From assembly GCA_030544235.1 (NCBI GenBank), contig CM060484.1, forward strand, positions 22,331,031 to 22,395,030: a stretch of DNA of 64,000 nt, in the 5' to 3' direction. Below, in pieces: positions 61,873-64,000 of this stretch. Made by a program: the position numbers and the translations under genes. This stretch comes from Lepturacanthus savala. Lineage: Eukaryota > Chordata > Actinopteri > Scombriformes > Trichiuridae. The number at the start of each line of letters is the position of its first letter. The first letter of the stretch is position 1. Under the pieces are notes generated by a model. The model searched no databases. It worked only from the letters and a program-made list of their open reading frames with translations, and was not told the DNA's origin.

Positions 61873-62712
61873 GTGAGTTAAAATGGTAAAATGTGAAAGA
61901 ATGCACATGTACTATATACACACACAAACTATATGAGAATGCTATATGAGGAAAAAGTTCTTAAAGAGAAGAACTTTTTCTAATTCCTGAATTTCTGAGA
62001 GTGTGTGTGTGTTATTGCACTTTAAAAAGTGAAGAATACCCTCATATAATAAAGTGGCTGACAAAATGTAATATTTTAGCAGAGATTATTAATTTATTAA
62101 TATGATTTACTACTAATATGATTTCTAAACAAACAGGTCTACTTCTATTCATATTTTGATCTTTTTTACATGTTAGATGTGTTTATTGCACTTTAAAAAG
62201 TGAAGAATACCCTCATAAAGTAGCAGCCAAATTGTAATATTTCTGCAGTGATTCCTAAATATGACTTACTACTAAAATGATTTCTAAACAAAAATTTCTA
62301 CCTATAGTCATATTCTGATCTTTGTTTGTTTTATAAATTATTAAGGAGCAGATTTTTTTTTCTAGACCCTTTCCAGTGGAGTTCCCTCAGTGGCGTTAGA
62401 GCGGAGAACAACCAGTACACCTGGCAACGTGGCTCAGAGCTCACAGAAAGTCGTCCTCTTCTCTATGTGTCCACCTTCAACTCCCTGGCGGACCTGCTGG
62501 CCCTTTACAGGGGGCTAAGAGACTGGCAGCAGCTGCTGGGTAACCCCAGCTCACCGGAGACGTCTCAGCAGCCCGAGGTTTTAGGCGAACAGAAAGGTGG
62601 CCACACCAACTGGATGGCTCCCAGCAGGAAGAAGAGGCACTTTTCTCTGGGCGTGGCAGGGATGTGCTGCAGCCAGGGCTGCACTAAGAATGATATTGGA
62701 CGTTTGTGCTGA
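61677..62712 (+). CDS. rln1: Relaxin-family peptide hormone precursor
   Basis: Secreted two-chain hormone of the insulin superfamily acting on RXFP-type G-protein-coupled receptors. Coding exons: 61677-61872 and 62366-62712; 543 nt, 180 residues plus TGA. The intron is phase 1 within the C-peptide, as in all insulin/relaxin genes. Domain order: signal peptide (about 1-20), B chain with YGVKLCGREFIRAVIFTC (C-x11-C), the relaxin receptor motif R-x3-R-x2-I and a terminal GGSRW, basic cleavage site WKR, C-peptide starting SAEGD, RKKR cleavage site, and A chain ending CCSQGCTKNDIGRLC (CC-x3-C-x8-C). The B chain is close to relaxin-3, but the plgrkt/cd274 neighbourhood is that of the vertebrate RLN locus, so I use rln1; an rln3 paralogue is the alternative. 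A possible AATAAA signal is at 63028-63033. Confidence 0.92.
61873..62365 (+). repeat. rln1 intron with a tandem duplication
   Basis: Two diverged copies of a segment of about 160 bp lie head to tail (about 62010-62165 and 62183-62335). Both have TTATTGCACTTTAAAAAGTG, AAGAATACCCTCATA, TGTAATATTT and ATGATTTCTAAACAAA in order. A 12-bp perfect inverted repeat (GAAAAAGTTCTT / AAGAACTTTTTC) lies at 61952-61981. Confidence 0.85.
62366..62712 (+). CDS. rln1: rln1 coding exon 2 (C-peptide and A chain)
   Basis: Acceptor TTTTTCTAG. Encodes DPFQWSSLSG through RKKRHFSLGVAGMCC and ends at TGA 62710-62712. The phase-1 join restores the open frame exactly. Confidence 0.93.
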
Positions 62713-63027
62713 AGCAGGGAGGTGAGGGCGGGGGATCTTGGAAGAAAAGTAGAAAGGGCAGGTGAAAGCAAATGCATAAACATGTGATGGAACAATTTCC
62801 ATTTGTAGAAAGATGTCAGAGGTAAATTCTGTAAATACATTTGCAGCTGTAGTTAGCTATTTTCTTTTATGTCTGATCGCACAGAATTTACAGTTATGTA
62901 ATAACACTCATCACATCACTACAATTTCTCGCTTTCTTAATATTTTCCTAAATGTCCTTATTTTAACTGTTATATTATTTAAAGAAAAATGTTGTATATG
63001 GCATGTATTGTGTCTCCTTTCCTTGAG

Positions 63028-63033
63028 AATAAA
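63028..63033 (+). terminator. rln1: rln1 polyadenylation signal candidate
   Basis: AATAAA about 315 bases after the rln1 stop codon, followed by a second ATAAAA-rich stretch. Motif evidence only. Confidence 0.5.
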
Positions 63034-63458
63034 TTTAAAATAAAAATGTTAACATGAAATATTGAGCAGTATCATTTATTGTCACACCACTTTCAGGCAC
63101 GATTTAGAGCAATAAATGTGCTCCTGTTCCTGCCTGCAGACTGGCACTGGCTAATGTAGCACATTAATGTCATGTAAGCTGCTGTGAAGTTATTGCTGAC
63201 ATTAGACCTGCATGATCATTTTCTGTCAACACCCTGAGGACACAACAGCGGGAGTAGATAAAAATGTTCTATTTGTTTAAATGCCCTCTGCACTTTTTGA
63301 AGATGTATGTAAAATAATAATAATACAGATTTCAGATTTTTTATATTTTGTCTTACAAAGCAATGGCCACATAACAGTAATAGTTGTAGGAGTTTAAAAA
63401 AAAATGAAAATGAAAAATGAATCAAATTGAAAATTAAAAAATATAAAAACACTTATTA

Positions 63459-63780
63459 GGGGGCGACATGATGGGGCAGGGGTTAGCGCTGTTGCCTCAC
63501 AGCAAGAAAGTCGCAGGTTCAAGACCTCCTTGGGTCTGGGACCTTTCTGTGTGGAGTTTGCATGTTCTCCCTGTGTCTGCGTGGGTTTTCACCCGGTACT
63601 CTGGCTTCCTCCCACAGTCCAAAAACATGCTCAGGTTAATTGGCGACTAAATTGCTCATAGGTGTGAGTGAATGGTGTGTGTGCCCCATGATTGGCCGGC
63701 GACCATCTGGGGTGTATCCCTGCCTCTCGCCATAAGGTGCTGCAGCAGACCCCTGCGACCCTAATGAGGAATAAGCAGGT
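63459..63780 (+). repeat. tRNA-derived SINE, near full length
   Basis: Best-preserved head in the window: GGGGCGACATGATGGGGC, A-box-like GGGGTTAGCGCTGTTGCC and B-box-like GGTTCAAGACC, followed by the conserved core and 3' GACCCTAATGAGGAATAAG. Confidence 0.82.
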
Positions 63781-63851
63781 TTTTATTAGGCAGCAAAATT
63801 TGCTGTAATAGCTGACAATCTTAGTCAGAGCAAACAATACCCATTTATCAA

Positions 63852-63855
<4 letters not shown>

Positions 63856-63923
<68 letters not shown>
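63856..63923. repeat. (TA)n microsatellite
   Basis: Pure alternating T and A. Confidence 0.95.
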
Positions 63924-63926
<3 letters not shown>

Positions 63927-64000
63927 GATCAGATCATACTGTCCAGAGGTTTTGTTGTGTTTGTGTGTCAATGTGCGTGACCATTGATTTATTTATGGTG

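Noticed and set aside
63468..63650. Frame reading GLALLPHSKKVAGSRPPW, also seen in a similar form at 45314-45520
   Set aside because: It is the translated SINE, recurring with each copy, not a gene family.

Overview
The window is a piece of a teleost fish chromosome. The protein-coding genes are split into short exons with GT..AG introns, and the sequence between them is full of microsatellites, Tc1-like and hAT transposons, tRNA-derived SINEs and non-LTR retrotransposon remnants typical of ray-finned fish. No operons, CRISPR arrays, rRNA or tRNA genes were seen. Four host genes could be assembled by hand from exon translations, splice sites and phase bookkeeping.

Layout. Positions 1-4370 hold no recognised gene, only low-complexity tracts and old repeats. 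A CpG-containing stretch at about 4370-4805 looks like a promoter with splice donors pointing both ways. Mitochondrial ribosome recycling factor (mrrf, plus strand) follows, with six coding exons between 8286 and 22063 and 255 residues. A 15.7-kb repeat-rich interval (22064-37798) separates it from a PD-L1-like immune checkpoint ligand (cd274, minus strand, coding exons 42138-37799, 269 residues), so these two genes are convergent. About 5 kb further, plgrkt (plasminogen receptor, plus strand, four coding exons 48057-61037, 149 residues) is divergent from cd274. Only 640 bp after its stop comes a relaxin-family hormone gene (rln1, plus strand, two coding exons 61677-62712, 180 residues). The relaxin / PLGRKT / CD274 neighbourhood matches the human chromosome 9p24 cluster. 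MRRF lies on the other arm of human chromosome 9, so its proximity here is a lineage-specific arrangement or an ancestral one broken in mammals.

Mobile elements. These include a 1.6-kb Tc1 element with matching terminal repeats and one frameshift (19150-20736), a truncated Tc1 copy (57250-58220), an inverted composite Tc1 (55151-56129), a decayed hAT transposase split by a second hAT-type element with a recognisable 8-bp target duplication (about 31890-33760), two copies of a smaller hAT-like element each carrying an independent SINE insertion, and several copies of one tRNA-derived SINE.

I found no convincing unknown multi-gene system. The observations most worth checking are the intron inside the V-domain of the cd274-like gene, the missing C-terminal lysine of plgrkt, three TGACCT-type half-sites at exact 11-bp spacing in an mrrf intron, a (GA)115 tract directly upstream of rln1, and an open frame behind the cd274 stop. 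All gene models are hand-built without alignment tools; exon edges rest on splice consensus and reading-frame continuity.
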